From Rikenellaceae bacterium (GTDB lineage Bacteria; Bacteroidota; Bacteroidia; Bacteroidales; Rikenellaceae): DNA of 61,830 bases. The DNA lies in contig SUZO01000009.1 in assembly GCA_015059805.1 (NCBI GenBank), positions 1-61,830 of the forward strand. The letters run 5' to 3'. How positions within the stretch are numbered: the stretch's first letter is position 1; each line of letters starts with the position of its first letter. Under the pieces are notes generated by a model. It saw nothing but the letters and a program-made list of their open reading frames with translations. It did not search any database and was not told the DNA's origin. Shown piece by piece: positions 45,291-54,256 of the stretch. Both the position numbers and the translations under genes were made by a program.

Positions 45291-48149
45291 ATGAAAAGTT
45301 GGCTAAAATATACACTCCGCACCGCCGCGATATTACTCTCGGCAACCCTACTCACCACGTCGTGCTTACAGAGCGACTTTGATGAGCCACTGCTCGCTGG
45401 CGATACCGTCCAGGTGTCGTTCAATGTAGGCGTTGATAATGATATGGTAACCCGCGTGGGCGAGGGCGAAAGCATTGACAAACTCTTGGTCGCAATCTAT
45501 AAGCAAGACGGAACTTTCGTAAGCGCTGACATTGATAACGCGACAGTTACTGATGGTAAAATCAGCGGCAACCTTAGTTTTGAACTACTTAGAAATCAGA
45601 ATTATAAGGCAGTATTCTTTGCTTATAACAGCGCAGGATATACCGTTAGCAGTGATTCTCAGACCATTACAGCCAACTATGGAGTAGGAGTATCAAACCC
45701 AGAGCTGTTAGACGCTTTCCGAGGAGCGATTGATTTCACAGCTACTGCAAACACTAGCCTCTCTACAACCCTTACTCGCGCAGTTGCACTCTTTGTTGTG
45801 GGTGCTAAAAACGAGAACTTTGAGAGTGGCGATGTAACACTCTCATTGCCAGGCGCGCCAACCGCCATAAACACCCGGACAGGTGCTACTTCTGCTACAA
45901 ACAATATTTCTCTGACATTTACTCCAGACGGAAGTAATGTTGATGGAAATAACGACTATACCCTACTGGCAATGACTTATGTTCTGCCAGGTGAAGAAAT
46001 TCAGCCGACTATTACCACTGTAGATGGCGATAAGCAAGTAGCAAACGCTATAACTTTTGCAGCAAACAAACGCTATAACTTGCTGGGTAACAGCTTGTTT
46101 GTGAATTCTTCGTGGGGGGGGGAAATTGAGATAACAAGTTTGCCAGCTGAGAATGTAGATGGCAACGGATGGATACATATTAAGACTGCCGAGGAGCTTG
46201 CGTACCTGATTAAGAATGGCGATTATGCAACAGTCGCTGCGGGCGCAAATATTAGCTCTACTCGCGCAGACGAAGCAGACGAAGTTAAGAAATACCACAT
46301 TTGCCCAGGTGCTGATTTAGACATGAGCATTTGGAAAAATGAAGATAAACCAACTACTGCTGTATCGTTCACAAATACGATTATTGATGCAGGAAAGTGG
46401 GATGAAGATGCACCAACAGTGAACAAGACATGCGATGATGGATGCTACACCATTAAGGGTCTGACACTGGCAAACGGCATTTTTGGCAACGCCAACGGTG
46501 TAACTGTTCAAAACCTCAATATTGAGGGCGCAACAATCGGCAGCAACACTGCTGAGGGCGTAGGAATTATTGCAAATACTGCAACAGGTTCTTTGACATT
46601 AACAAATATTACTGTTTCGGGTGGTACAGTCACTGGCGCAAACAAGGTCGGTGGTCTTGTGGGATATATTGATAGTGCAACTGGCACTACAGCTACCCTG
46701 ACAGACTGCTCCTCAAGCGCTACTGTCAATGCTACTGCAAAAGCAGGTGCTTTGGTCGGCTGGTTTAATGGCTACGATGAGAGTGAGATTCTGAATTTTA
46801 TTGATTGTTCAACTACCTCTGAGAGTACATTCACAACCCCATTCTGCAGCGATGAGCAAGCTTGTTTCAACACTAATGACCTTGCACTCTCAACTTATGA
46901 GCAGCACCTACTCGGTGGAGAGGAGTACTGCCGTGGTACTATCAACTATGGTTATGTAGATGGCGATGGAAATATAACCTCTGAGCGTTTCTTCTACCGT
47001 TGGGATGGTGTGCGTAAAGTTACTCCACTTACCGAAAATAGCTCTACCTCAATCTATTCGCCATACGATTTGGCGGATTGTCAAGGTAAGTCTATCACCT
47101 CAATGACCTTCCACAACGATGTGGATATGGGTGGACAAGGTATTGACGGCAAGTTCTATATACCTACAGAGTTCACACAATCTGCACAAGATAGTGATGA
47201 TGATAGACCATTCAGTCCTATATCAACAGTCAGAACCTTGAATGGTGCAAAAAGTTCAACAGATAATTACACCGTCTATAATCTCTATATCAAGAGATTG
47301 AACAGTGAAACTGGTAATGCATTTATCCAGACGGCTGGCAGTACAACAACTCACAAGAATATAAACTTCAACAATTGTTGCACCGTAGCCACACACAAAG
47401 AGGTCGCAACCGATGCAAAAGCGTATGGAGCAATAGTATGTTGTAATATTGATGCTACATACACAATGGAGAATGTGCATGCAACAGAATGTAAAGTATT
47501 TGCGCTACAGAAGGTCGGCACATTAGCGGCTCGCGTTAATGGTACATCGACTCTAACGAATTGTACAGTAAACAATTGCTATGTAGAGAACTACAAGTGT
47601 ATGATTCAAGAATTATTTGAGTCTGGTCCAAAAGAGATGGCTGGTTTTAAGGTGGATAATGTAACTGCCAATTTCTTCCCATATGGTGAAATTGGTGGAA
47701 TGTTTGGATTTATTCAGGGAAGTTCCACTCTTACAAGTTGCAAAGTGCGAGGAACAACAATTTTTGCATATGGGCAAAATGACACAAAGGCAGATGTTAA
47801 AACCAGCGGGTGGCAAGGAATGATTGTACAACTTGGCATTAGTGCTCTTGGTTTATATTACGTTCCTGGTCGTCACGTGGGAACACTTATTGGAGACATT
47901 AGGGCAACTAGCAAAATCACACTAACAGAATGCAGTGTTGATAATGAATCAAGATGTACAAATCGCTGGGATAAGCATTGTTGGACAAGTGGTTCTACTC
48001 ATAAGACGTATGACTATATAGGGCAGTGTTATATCGTAAAATTCTTAGATAGCGAAGGTAGTGTCACTGTTGATTCTACTTCATTAACAATAAACAAATG
48101 TAGTACTAAAGATGGTATATGTTACGATCATAACGTAAAAGGTAACTAA
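45291..48149 (+). CDS. Fimbrillin-like lipoprotein with GLUG-like C-terminal half; G9 tract at the domain junction
   Basis: A lipoprotein signal (MKSWLKYTLRTAAILLSATLLTTSC) starts this 952-residue protein. Residues of about 30-275 are a fimbrillin-like domain (DTVQVSFNVGVDNDMVTRV with a TRV/TRA-type site, and LTRAVALFVVGAK). The rest contains GLUG-like units (GVTVQNLNIEGATIG, VTGANKVGGLVGYIDSAT, GEIGGMFGFIQGSST). The junction is encoded by a run of nine G (46114-46122), which makes this a likely switchable tip adhesin. From about 47100 on the DNA is visibly more AT-rich than the first half, suggesting a mosaic origin. Its size and position suit a tip subunit. Confidence 0.78.
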   Translation: MKSWLKYTLRTAAILLSATLLTTSCLQSDFDEPLLAGDTVQVSFNVGVDNDMVTRVGEGESIDKLLVAIYKQDGTFVSADIDNATVTDGKISGNLSFELLRNQNYKAVFFAYNSAGYTVSSDSQTITANYGVGVSNPELLDAFRGAIDFTATANTSLSTTLTRAVALFVVGAKNENFESGDVTLSLPGAPTAINTRTGATSATNNISLTFTPDGSNVDGNNDYTLLAMTYVLPGEEIQPTITTVDGDKQVANAITFAANKRYNLLGNSLFVNSSWGGEIEITSLPAENVDGNGWIHIKTAEELAYLIKNGDYATVAAGANISSTRADEADEVKKYHICPGADLDMSIWKNEDKPTTAVSFTNTIIDAGKWDEDAPTVNKTCDDGCYTIKGLTLANGIFGNANGVTVQNLNIEGATIGSNTAEGVGIIANTATGSLTLTNITVSGGTVTGANKVGGLVGYIDSATGTTATLTDCSSSATVNATAKAGALVGWFNGYDESEILNFIDCSTTSESTFTTPFCSDEQACFNTNDLALSTYEQHLLGGEEYCRGTINYGYVDGDGNITSERFFYRWDGVRKVTPLTENSSTSIYSPYDLADCQGKSITSMTFHNDVDMGGQGIDGKFYIPTEFTQSAQDSDDDRPFSPISTVRTLNGAKSSTDNYTVYNLYIKRLNSETGNAFIQTAGSTTTHKNINFNNCCTVATHKEVATDAKAYGAIVCCNIDATYTMENVHATECKVFALQKVGTLAARVNGTSTLTNCTVNNCYVENYKCMIQELFESGPKEMAGFKVDNVTANFFPYGEIGGMFGFIQGSSTLTSCKVRGTTIFAYGQNDTKADVKTSGWQGMIVQLGISALGLYYVPGRHVGTLIGDIRATSKITLTECSVDNESRCTNRWDKHCWTSGSTHKTYDYIGQCYIVKFLDSEGSVTVDSTSLTINKCSTKDGICYDHNVKGN
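46114..46122 (+). repeat. Poly-G tract (nine G) inside the adhesin gene
   Basis: Nine G encode Trp275-Gly-Gly and the first base of Glu278. Loss of one G gives a TAA after residue 280, and gain of one gives a TGA after residue 279. Both truncate the protein at the end of its fimbrillin-like domain. Confidence 0.9.
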
Positions 48150-48190
48150 GAAACAGTAATACAGAAAATTAAATAAAAAAATAGTAAGAT

Positions 48191-49099
48191 ATGAAAACTT
48201 TTAAGACAATTTTGGCGGTGGCGGTTGCGGCAATGGCATTTGTCGGCTGCGCCAAGGAACAGAATGTTGAACTGAACGAGAAGGTGACAATGACCTACTC
48301 AGTATCTCTTGACTCTGCAAGCGGCACTCGTGCTGATTTTGACGGCTCAAAAGCTAACGAGTTGGTATATGCAGCGTACCTTAAGGGTAGCAATGACACC
48401 TACTCAGACGCTCCAGTAGCTACTGGAACTGCTGCTGTAAGTAATGGCAGTGCTACGGTAAACATTGAGCTTCTTAAGGGTCAGCAGTACCTTGTTACAT
48501 TCTTTGCGTACAACAACGCTGATGCTAACAAGTGGTGGACGCTAAATAATAACATTTTGACTTTTGACCACAGCAAGGTAACCCTTAACAGTGACGTAAA
48601 CGATGTATTCGTAGGAAAAACTGAGACTCAATCAGTAACACTTAAACGTCCATTGGCATTGATGAACCTCGCAATTAAGAAGACTCATCTTGTGAATGCT
48701 GAAAATTTGGGTATGGTTAAAGCAAATACTACTTTCACTGCACAATTTAATGAAATTGCAACACAGTACGACCTTAAGGCTGGAAATAGAGTAAACACTA
48801 CAACTGAGAACAGAAGTTTTACAGTAACAGGTAGCAATTTAGTAGAGGATGGTGATTATTTCACCATTGGCAAACTGCTGATTTTGGGTGGCAAGAACGT
48901 AAAGTTGGATTTAACTGTTACATGCTCTTCATTGCCTGTACAGACTGTGTATAGCGGTCTGATAAGCAACGACGTCCCTGCCAAGGCGAACTTCAAAACT
49001 AATATTAAGCTGAACACACTGCTTACAGATACACCTGAGTATTCAGTGACTATCAGCGCTGGATTTACCAATCCAGACGAGGAGGTTGTAATACCATAA
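48191..49099 (+). CDS. Fimbrillin-like lipoprotein, likely shaft subunit (DUF6562-like)
   Basis: The 302 residues open with a lipoprotein signal (MKTFKTILAVAVAAMAFVGC, Cys20). The mature N-terminus has SASGTRADFDGSKANELVYAAYLKG, where the TRA site is the kind cleaved by Arg-specific proteases in some type V pilins before donor-strand assembly. The middle holds RPLALMNLAIKK, a region shared with the neighbouring subunits. It lacks a GLUG region and is the smallest of the three, so it is the best candidate for the repeating shaft subunit. Cleavage is inferred. Confidence 0.75.
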   Translation: MKTFKTILAVAVAAMAFVGCAKEQNVELNEKVTMTYSVSLDSASGTRADFDGSKANELVYAAYLKGSNDTYSDAPVATGTAAVSNGSATVNIELLKGQQYLVTFFAYNNADANKWWTLNNNILTFDHSKVTLNSDVNDVFVGKTETQSVTLKRPLALMNLAIKKTHLVNAENLGMVKANTTFTAQFNEIATQYDLKAGNRVNTTTENRSFTVTGSNLVEDGDYFTIGKLLILGGKNVKLDLTVTCSSLPVQTVYSGLISNDVPAKANFKTNIKLNTLLTDTPEYSVTISAGFTNPDEEVVIP

Positions 49100-49164
49100 C
49101 CATAAACCATAAGTAACAACCAAATAAAACAATTTATTAACATTATTAACTAAATTTTCACGCT

Positions 49165-51606
49165 ATGAAAAAGATTTTCCGATTGATGCTTGCGGCGGCT
49201 GTTATGGCTTCTGTAGTATCATGTGCGAAGGAGCAGGTCTCTGACGTACAGGTAGGTCAGGAGGTAGAGGTGACTTTTGCAGCTGACTTGGGCGGCGCAT
49301 TGGGTTCACGTGCTATCGCTGACGGCACAACTGTGGACGAGGTAGCTTGGGCAATTTATGAGGATGGTGCTTTTAAGCCTCTGGATAGCCTTCAGGGTAC
49401 TTTGGTGCTTGTAGACAAGAAGGCGACTCTCAACGTGCGTCTTGTTACAGGTAAGACTTACGATGTTGCATTCTTTGCGTACAAGGCTAATGCAGCGGCT
49501 GAGGATGGTGTTGTAGATCCTAAGCACTACACTGTTTATTGGGACGGTCAGACCGTTACCATGGACACAACTAACACTGCAGCTAACGATGAGGAGCGCG
49601 ACTGCTTCTGGTATGTTGAGCACGACCTCTACATTGACGGTCCAATCAACAAGACCTTCACCCTTACTCGTCCGCTTGCTCAGCTCAACCTGGGCGTAGC
49701 TGCTGAGGATGTTGTTAATGCTAAGAATGCTGGCTACAGCGTTTCTGCTTCAGAGATCGTTGTAGACACTTACGCTACATTCAACCTCTTTGATGGTAAG
49801 GTTTCTGATCCTATTCAGAAGGCTGTGAAGTTCGTTAAGAACGCAAGCCCTGTAGCTGCTGCGACTCCTGAGATTCTTAAGGTTAAGGATGATGCAACTG
49901 CCTACAACTATCTTGCAACAACTTACATCCTTGTAAACGAGAAGATTACAAGCGAGGTTTCTGTTACACTTTGGGATCAGGATGACAAGGAGTTCAACAC
50001 TCTTAAATACTCTTACGTTCCTTTCCAGCGTAACTACCGCACTAATATCCTCGGTAATCTGCTCACAAACCCTGCAGTATTCACTATTATTGTTGACGAG
50101 CGCTTCAACGAGCCTGATAACATCATTAAGCACTGGGACGGTACTGCTACTGCTGTAGCTCCAGATGCAAATGGCGACTATGTTATTAAGAACGCTGCTG
50201 AGCTCGCTTACATCGCACAGATTGTAAATGGTGGTGACAACCTTGAGGGCAAGACTGTAACTTTGGCAGACAACATTGACATGAACGGCAACACTTGGGT
50301 ACCAATCGGTAAGAGCGGTGCTCCATTCGCTGGTACTTTCGAGGGTGCTGGTTACTCAGTTTCTAACTTCGTAGTGAAGGCTGAGGAGTGCGCTGGTCTG
50401 TTTGGTCGCGTATTCAAGAAAGGTGCAGCTGCTTCAATCAACAACGTTAAGGTTCACAACGCTACTATCGAGGGTAGCCACTGGGCTGGTGGTGTAGTTG
50501 CTCACATCTATGGTAACGTAACCAATTGCGAGGCTGATAATGTAACTATCGTTCTTACTCCTAACGCTGTAGGTAGCGGCTACGACAATGGCGACAAGGC
50601 TGGTGGTATCGCTGGTTATGTTGGCGAGAGTGGCTACCAGATTACTGGCAACAAGGTTAATAACGTTAGCATCACTGCTTACCGTGACCTTGGTGGTGTT
50701 GTTGGTATGCTCAATGGCACATCTGTTGCAAGCAATAATGAGGGTGCAAATGTAACTCTTGTTTGCGACCAGATTACTAACAACTACGGCGCTGAGACTC
50801 CAAATGCAGGTGCTGTTGTTGGTCGCAAGGGCAGCAATGTAGTTATGGAGAACAACAACGTTCAGGCTACTATCGAGTATAAGGGTGCAGCTGTTGCTCC
50901 TGCATACGACGAGGCTACAAAGACATACTCTGTATCTAACGACGCTGAGCTTATCTGGATCTCTCGCAATGCTGCTTCTCTTCCAAAGAAGGCTGTTATT
51001 GCTCTTACTGCTGACATTGATTTGGCTGGTGAGAACTGGGAGTCAATTAAGGCTTGGAATCCAGAGTGGCCTGTTACATTTGACGGTCAGGACCACACTA
51101 TTAGCAACATCAACGCTCCTCTTTTCAGTAGTGCAACAGCAAGCATCAAGAACGTAGTAGTTGATGGCGCTAACATTGAGGCTGATGTAAACTTTATCGG
51201 TGTAGTCGCTGGTAACCTCTATGGTAACCTTGAGAATGTAACCGTTAAGAATGCAACTCTTGTTGCTGATGATACTAAGACTATTATCCGTTGGGGTGGT
51301 ATTGTTGGTATTCACAACAGCGGTAACGCTACAAACTGCGTTGCTGAGAATGTAAATATCTCTGGCGTATATCACAATGCTGGTGGTATTTGCGGTACTG
51401 TAAACGAGACTAACAACCGTGTTTACACCAACTGCAAGGCTGTAAATTGCAACGTTTCAATTCGTTGTGCTTCAGGCATTGGTGCTTCAATGGCAGCAGC
51501 AATTGTTGGTAATGCAAATGGCGCTACTCTTAAGCTTGTAGGTTGCTCACAGGAGAACTGTACTCCAGCAGTTCTTTGTGGTACAGGCTCTTACACTATT
51601 GAGTAG
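49165..51606 (+). CDS. Fimbrillin-like lipoprotein with GLUG-like repeats
   Basis: A lipoprotein signal (MKKIFRLMLAAAVMASVVSC, Cys20) precedes a fimbrillin-like domain to about residue 330 (GALGSRAIADGTTVDEVAWAIYEDG, RPLAQLNLGVAAED). Residues of about 335-813 are repeated GLUG-like units such as IDMNGNTWVPIGKSGAPFAGTFEGAGYSVSNFVV and WAGGVVAHIYGNVTNCEADN, an all-beta solenoid-like pattern. It is a second large surface subunit and could be an alternative tip or accessory adhesin. In contrast to the G9 gene, no long homopolymer was noticed in it. A terminator closes the operon. Confidence 0.78.
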   Translation: MKKIFRLMLAAAVMASVVSCAKEQVSDVQVGQEVEVTFAADLGGALGSRAIADGTTVDEVAWAIYEDGAFKPLDSLQGTLVLVDKKATLNVRLVTGKTYDVAFFAYKANAAAEDGVVDPKHYTVYWDGQTVTMDTTNTAANDEERDCFWYVEHDLYIDGPINKTFTLTRPLAQLNLGVAAEDVVNAKNAGYSVSASEIVVDTYATFNLFDGKVSDPIQKAVKFVKNASPVAAATPEILKVKDDATAYNYLATTYILVNEKITSEVSVTLWDQDDKEFNTLKYSYVPFQRNYRTNILGNLLTNPAVFTIIVDERFNEPDNIIKHWDGTATAVAPDANGDYVIKNAAELAYIAQIVNGGDNLEGKTVTLADNIDMNGNTWVPIGKSGAPFAGTFEGAGYSVSNFVVKAEECAGLFGRVFKKGAAASINNVKVHNATIEGSHWAGGVVAHIYGNVTNCEADNVTIVLTPNAVGSGYDNGDKAGGIAGYVGESGYQITGNKVNNVSITAYRDLGGVVGMLNGTSVASNNEGANVTLVCDQITNNYGAETPNAGAVVGRKGSNVVMENNNVQATIEYKGAAVAPAYDEATKTYSVSNDAELIWISRNAASLPKKAVIALTADIDLAGENWESIKAWNPEWPVTFDGQDHTISNINAPLFSSATASIKNVVVDGANIEADVNFIGVVAGNLYGNLENVTVKNATLVADDTKTIIRWGGIVGIHNSGNATNCVAENVNISGVYHNAGGICGTVNETNNRVYTNCKAVNCNVSIRCASGIGASMAAAIVGNANGATLKLVGCSQENCTPAVLCGTGSYTIE

Positions 51607-51637
51607 TATTGCTACAAAACGCTTTTTTAGCAAAGCA

Positions 51638-51667
51638 GCGGCATCCCAATGGGGTGCCGCATTTCTT
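51638..51667 (+). terminator. Terminator of the fimbrial operon
   Basis: GCGGCATCCC (51638-51647) pairs with GGGGTGCCGC (51651-51660) with one T-G pair and loop AAT, followed by ATTTCTT. Confidence 0.85.
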
Positions 51668-51690
51668 GTGGGTAATAGGCTCAGATGGGC

Positions 51691-51721
51691 AAAAAAAAGA
51701 GCAGTAGTCAACTGACCACTG
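51691..51721 (-). terminator. Terminator of the ssb operon
   Basis: A stem of about 10 bp (51701-51710 with 51713-51722, one wobble, tiny loop) is followed on the minus strand by a run of eight T (51698-51691). Confidence 0.8.
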
Positions 51722-51743
51722 CCCTATTATAGAACTCTAAGAT

Positions 51744-52250
51744 TTAGAATGGCAGATCATCATCATCAGCGGGAGGTACATCAGGAGCTGCAGATTGTGG
51801 TGCAGGGGCTGCAGTAGGCTGTGGATAGACAGGCGCGGTATACTGAGGCTCTGGTTGGCGAGCGAACTGCGGCTGCTGTGGTTGCTGACCATACTGCTGA
51901 GGCTGTGACGGTGCGCCCTCAGTACGGCGACCAAGGAGTTTAAGCTCTGCGGCGGTGATTTCGGTAGTGAAATGGCGCTGACCATCGCTACCCTGCCAAT
52001 CGCGGTAGTGGATTGAGCCCTCAACATATATCTGGCTACCCTTGCGGACATACTTATCAACCACATCGGCAAGACCACGCCAGAAGATTACTGTATGCCA
52101 CTCGGTCTGCTCTGTAGTTTCGTTATTCTGGCGGTTAAAGAATCGCTCAGTAGTGGCAAGGCGCACACGAGCTGTTTTAACGCCACTCTCAAGGCTTCTA
52201 ACCTCAGGGTCGGCACCAACATTGCCGACAAGAATTACTTTATTTATCAT
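51744..52250 (-). CDS. ssb: Single-stranded DNA-binding protein
   Basis: SSB coats single-stranded DNA in replication and repair. The OB-fold (MINKVILVGNVGADPEVRSLESGVKTARVRLATTERFFNRQNNETTEQTEWHTVIFWRGLADVVDKYVRKGSQIYVEGSIHYRDWQGSDGQ) covers about residues 1-110. A Gln/Pro-rich linker leads to the acidic tip DDDDLPF, the site that recruits partner proteins. The 168 residues are normal. The start overlaps the stop of the purine phosphorylase gene as ATGA, which suggests coupled translation from the lpxK-punA-ssb transcript. Confidence 0.96.
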   Translation of the reverse strand: MINKVILVGNVGADPEVRSLESGVKTARVRLATTERFFNRQNNETTEQTEWHTVIFWRGLADVVDKYVRKGSQIYVEGSIHYRDWQGSDGQRHFTTEITAAELKLLGRRTEGAPSQPQQYGQQPQQPQFARQPEPQYTAPVYPQPTAAPAPQSAAPDVPPADDDDLPF

Positions 52251-53056
52251 TGATATAACTGCTTAATTAGCTCAACAAATAGTTTACTCATACGCTCGCC
52301 CGCAAGTTTACCCTGGAGCTGTACATCCTCATGGTCGCCCTTCTGGTCGCTAAGACCACAATTAGTGATAACAGACATACCAAAGACTGGCACACCCATG
52401 TGGCGAGCAACGATAGTCTCAGGGACGGTGCTCATACCGACAGCATCGCCACCGATAGCCTTAAAGTAGCGGTACTCTGCCTGAGTCTCAAAAGTAGGAC
52501 CTGTAGTGCCGACATATACTCCATACTGAAGTTTGATATTCAGCTCGTTGGCGATATTTGTTGCCTTATCCCTCACAGCCTTGCAATAGCAGTCGTGCAT
52601 ATCTGGAAAGCGAGGTCCAAACTCTGCCATATTTGGTCCGATAAGTGGATTTGGGAGCAGGTTGATATGGTCGGTGATAACCATCAAGTCACCCACGCAG
52701 AAAGAGGTGTTGATACCGCCGCTGGCGTTAGAGACAAAGAGGTAGTCAATGCCTAACTTAGCAAGCACGCGCACTGGGAAGGTCACCTGCTGCATATTAT
52801 AACCCTCATAGTAGTGGAAGCGACCCTGCATAGCCACAACGCGCACAGAGCCGACGGTACCAAAGATTAGGCGACCAACATGTCCCTCAACGGTAGAGAG
52901 AGGCATATTTGGAATCTCTGAGTATGGGATAGAGTACTCTACAGCAATATTATCTACAAAGCCACCCAAGCCTGTACCCAAAATAATGCCCACAGAGGGC
53001 TTAAAATCTGAAGTTGCGCTGTTGAGATAATTAACAGCCTCTGATATGCGAATCAT
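52247..53056 (-). CDS. Purine-nucleoside phosphorylase
   Basis: The enzyme splits purine nucleosides with phosphate in salvage. The 269 residues carry VGIILGTGLGGFVDNI at the N-terminus, STVEGHVGRLIFGTVGSVRVVAMQGRFHYYEGY with the phosphate-binding His region, and SNASGGINTSFCVGDLM and GDAVGMSTVPETIVARHMGVPVFGMSVITNCG further on. The pattern is of the trimeric PNP type (DeoD/PunA-like group with GTGLG). The start overlaps lpxK by 26 nt. Exact base preference is not visible. Confidence 0.93.
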   Translation of the reverse strand: MIRISEAVNYLNSATSDFKPSVGIILGTGLGGFVDNIAVEYSIPYSEIPNMPLSTVEGHVGRLIFGTVGSVRVVAMQGRFHYYEGYNMQQVTFPVRVLAKLGIDYLFVSNASGGINTSFCVGDLMVITDHINLLPNPLIGPNMAEFGPRFPDMHDCYCKAVRDKATNIANELNIKLQYGVYVGTTGPTFETQAEYRYFKAIGGDAVGMSTVPETIVARHMGVPVFGMSVITNCGLSDQKGDHEDVQLQGKLAGERMSKLFVELIKQLYQ

Positions 53057-54116
53057 CGTTAAAATTTTTAATCTCCTTATCTAATAGTTCATACAGTGAA
53101 TGCTCCACCTCTGAAGCAGAGTCGTAGCCATACGGCATAAACTCCATGCCGATACACTCGTAGAATATACGACCACGTAAACTCTCTGGCAGGGCATCCA
53201 TACTGCTAAGTTTTACGGCATCCTTCTCGGTTGTGATAATAAACGATGCCTCTGGATTCTGCTCCAGAGCGTTGGTGAATAGCTCTATATCGGCATTGCG
53301 ATACTGATAGTGGTCCTCAAAGCCGATTTTCTGCAACACCTTATAGCGCTCGGATATCCCCGCAAAGAAGGAGTCGTTATTTCCGATACCAGCCACTGCA
53401 ATAACCTTGCTATGAACAGGCAGCAGGACAGGAATACCGTCAAGTGAGCGCACCTCACTACACCGAGGGCGGGTGAAGAATGTTGCCTGAGAAGGTTTCT
53501 TCTTAAGACCTGCAATCATCAGGCTCATATCACGCTGAAGGGTGTTGCTTGGGCACTTAGTAAAGACAAAGATGTTTGCCCTATCAAGCGAATCCATACT
53601 GTCACGCAGCTGACCACTCGGCATAAAGCTATCCTTATCCACAGGACGGGTGTAATCAATCATCACAATGTTGATATACGGCTTAACCCAACGGTGCTGG
53701 AAACCATCATCCATGATAATCAGATTTACATCCTTAAACTGCTCACGTAGGCGCTCAATGCCCTCTGTACGACGCTCACAAACAACGACTGGCACATCTG
53801 GGAACTTGCGCTTTATCTGTAGTGGTTCATCGCCAACATCCTCATAGTGATCAAAGGCATCAACAACCTTATAGCCCTTAGTTTTACGTCTATAACCTCG
53901 TGAAAGAACTGCTACATTATGCTTTTTTGAGAAGTGGGTAATCATTAGCTCAACCATAGGGGTCTTGCCTGTACCACCCGCGGTGATATTTCCGATGCAG
54001 ACGATAGGTATATCGTACTCCTTACCCTTGAGAATCTCCTTATCAAACAGCATATTGCGCACGCGAATAACCATTCCGTACAACAAAGATGCTATTTTCT
54101 GTAAGAATACCTTCAT
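53031..54116 (-). CDS. lpxK: Tetraacyldisaccharide 4'-kinase LpxK
   Basis: LpxK phosphorylates the lipid A precursor at the inner membrane. The Walker A stretch IGNITAGGTGKTPMVELMITHF lies near residue 45, followed by VLSRGYRRKTKGY, DEPLQIKRKFPDVPVVVCERRTEGI and the DDGFQHRW motif. The 361 residues are normal. It is first in the leftward operon with the purine phosphorylase and ssb; the -7 box lies at 54147-54140. The pairing with nucleoside salvage is not functional in any clear way. Confidence 0.95.
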   Translation of the reverse strand: MKVFLQKIASLLYGMVIRVRNMLFDKEILKGKEYDIPIVCIGNITAGGTGKTPMVELMITHFSKKHNVAVLSRGYRRKTKGYKVVDAFDHYEDVGDEPLQIKRKFPDVPVVVCERRTEGIERLREQFKDVNLIIMDDGFQHRWVKPYINIVMIDYTRPVDKDSFMPSGQLRDSMDSLDRANIFVFTKCPSNTLQRDMSLMIAGLKKKPSQATFFTRPRCSEVRSLDGIPVLLPVHSKVIAVAGIGNNDSFFAGISERYKVLQKIGFEDHYQYRNADIELFTNALEQNPEASFIITTEKDAVKLSSMDALPESLRGRIFYECIGMEFMPYGYDSASEVEHSLYELLDKEIKNFNDDSHIRGC

Positions 54117-54139
54117 ATCTGCACAATCTTTTCAACTTC

Positions 54140-54170
54140 CAAAGTTACACAAAAAATTTCATTCTACAAT
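54140..54170 (-). promoter_or_regulatory. Promoter of the lpxK operon
   Basis: Minus strand ATTG (54170-54167), a 19-bp spacer and TAACTTTG (54147-54140). The lpxK start codon lies 23 nt downstream. Confidence 0.65.
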
Positions 54171-54242
54171 CATATAAGTTCTATTTGATACAAATATTTA
54201 TAAAAAAACGGAGTTTTTTATACTTTGTTAAGCCATTTTTAT

Positions 54243-54250
54243 TACCTTTG
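54243..54250 (+). promoter_or_regulatory. -7 box of the M23 peptidase gene
   Basis: TACCTTTG ends 6 nt before the ATG at 54257. It supports this start over an in-frame ATG 168 nt upstream that lies in front of the promoter. Confidence 0.65.
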
Positions 54251-54256
54251 CAGAGT

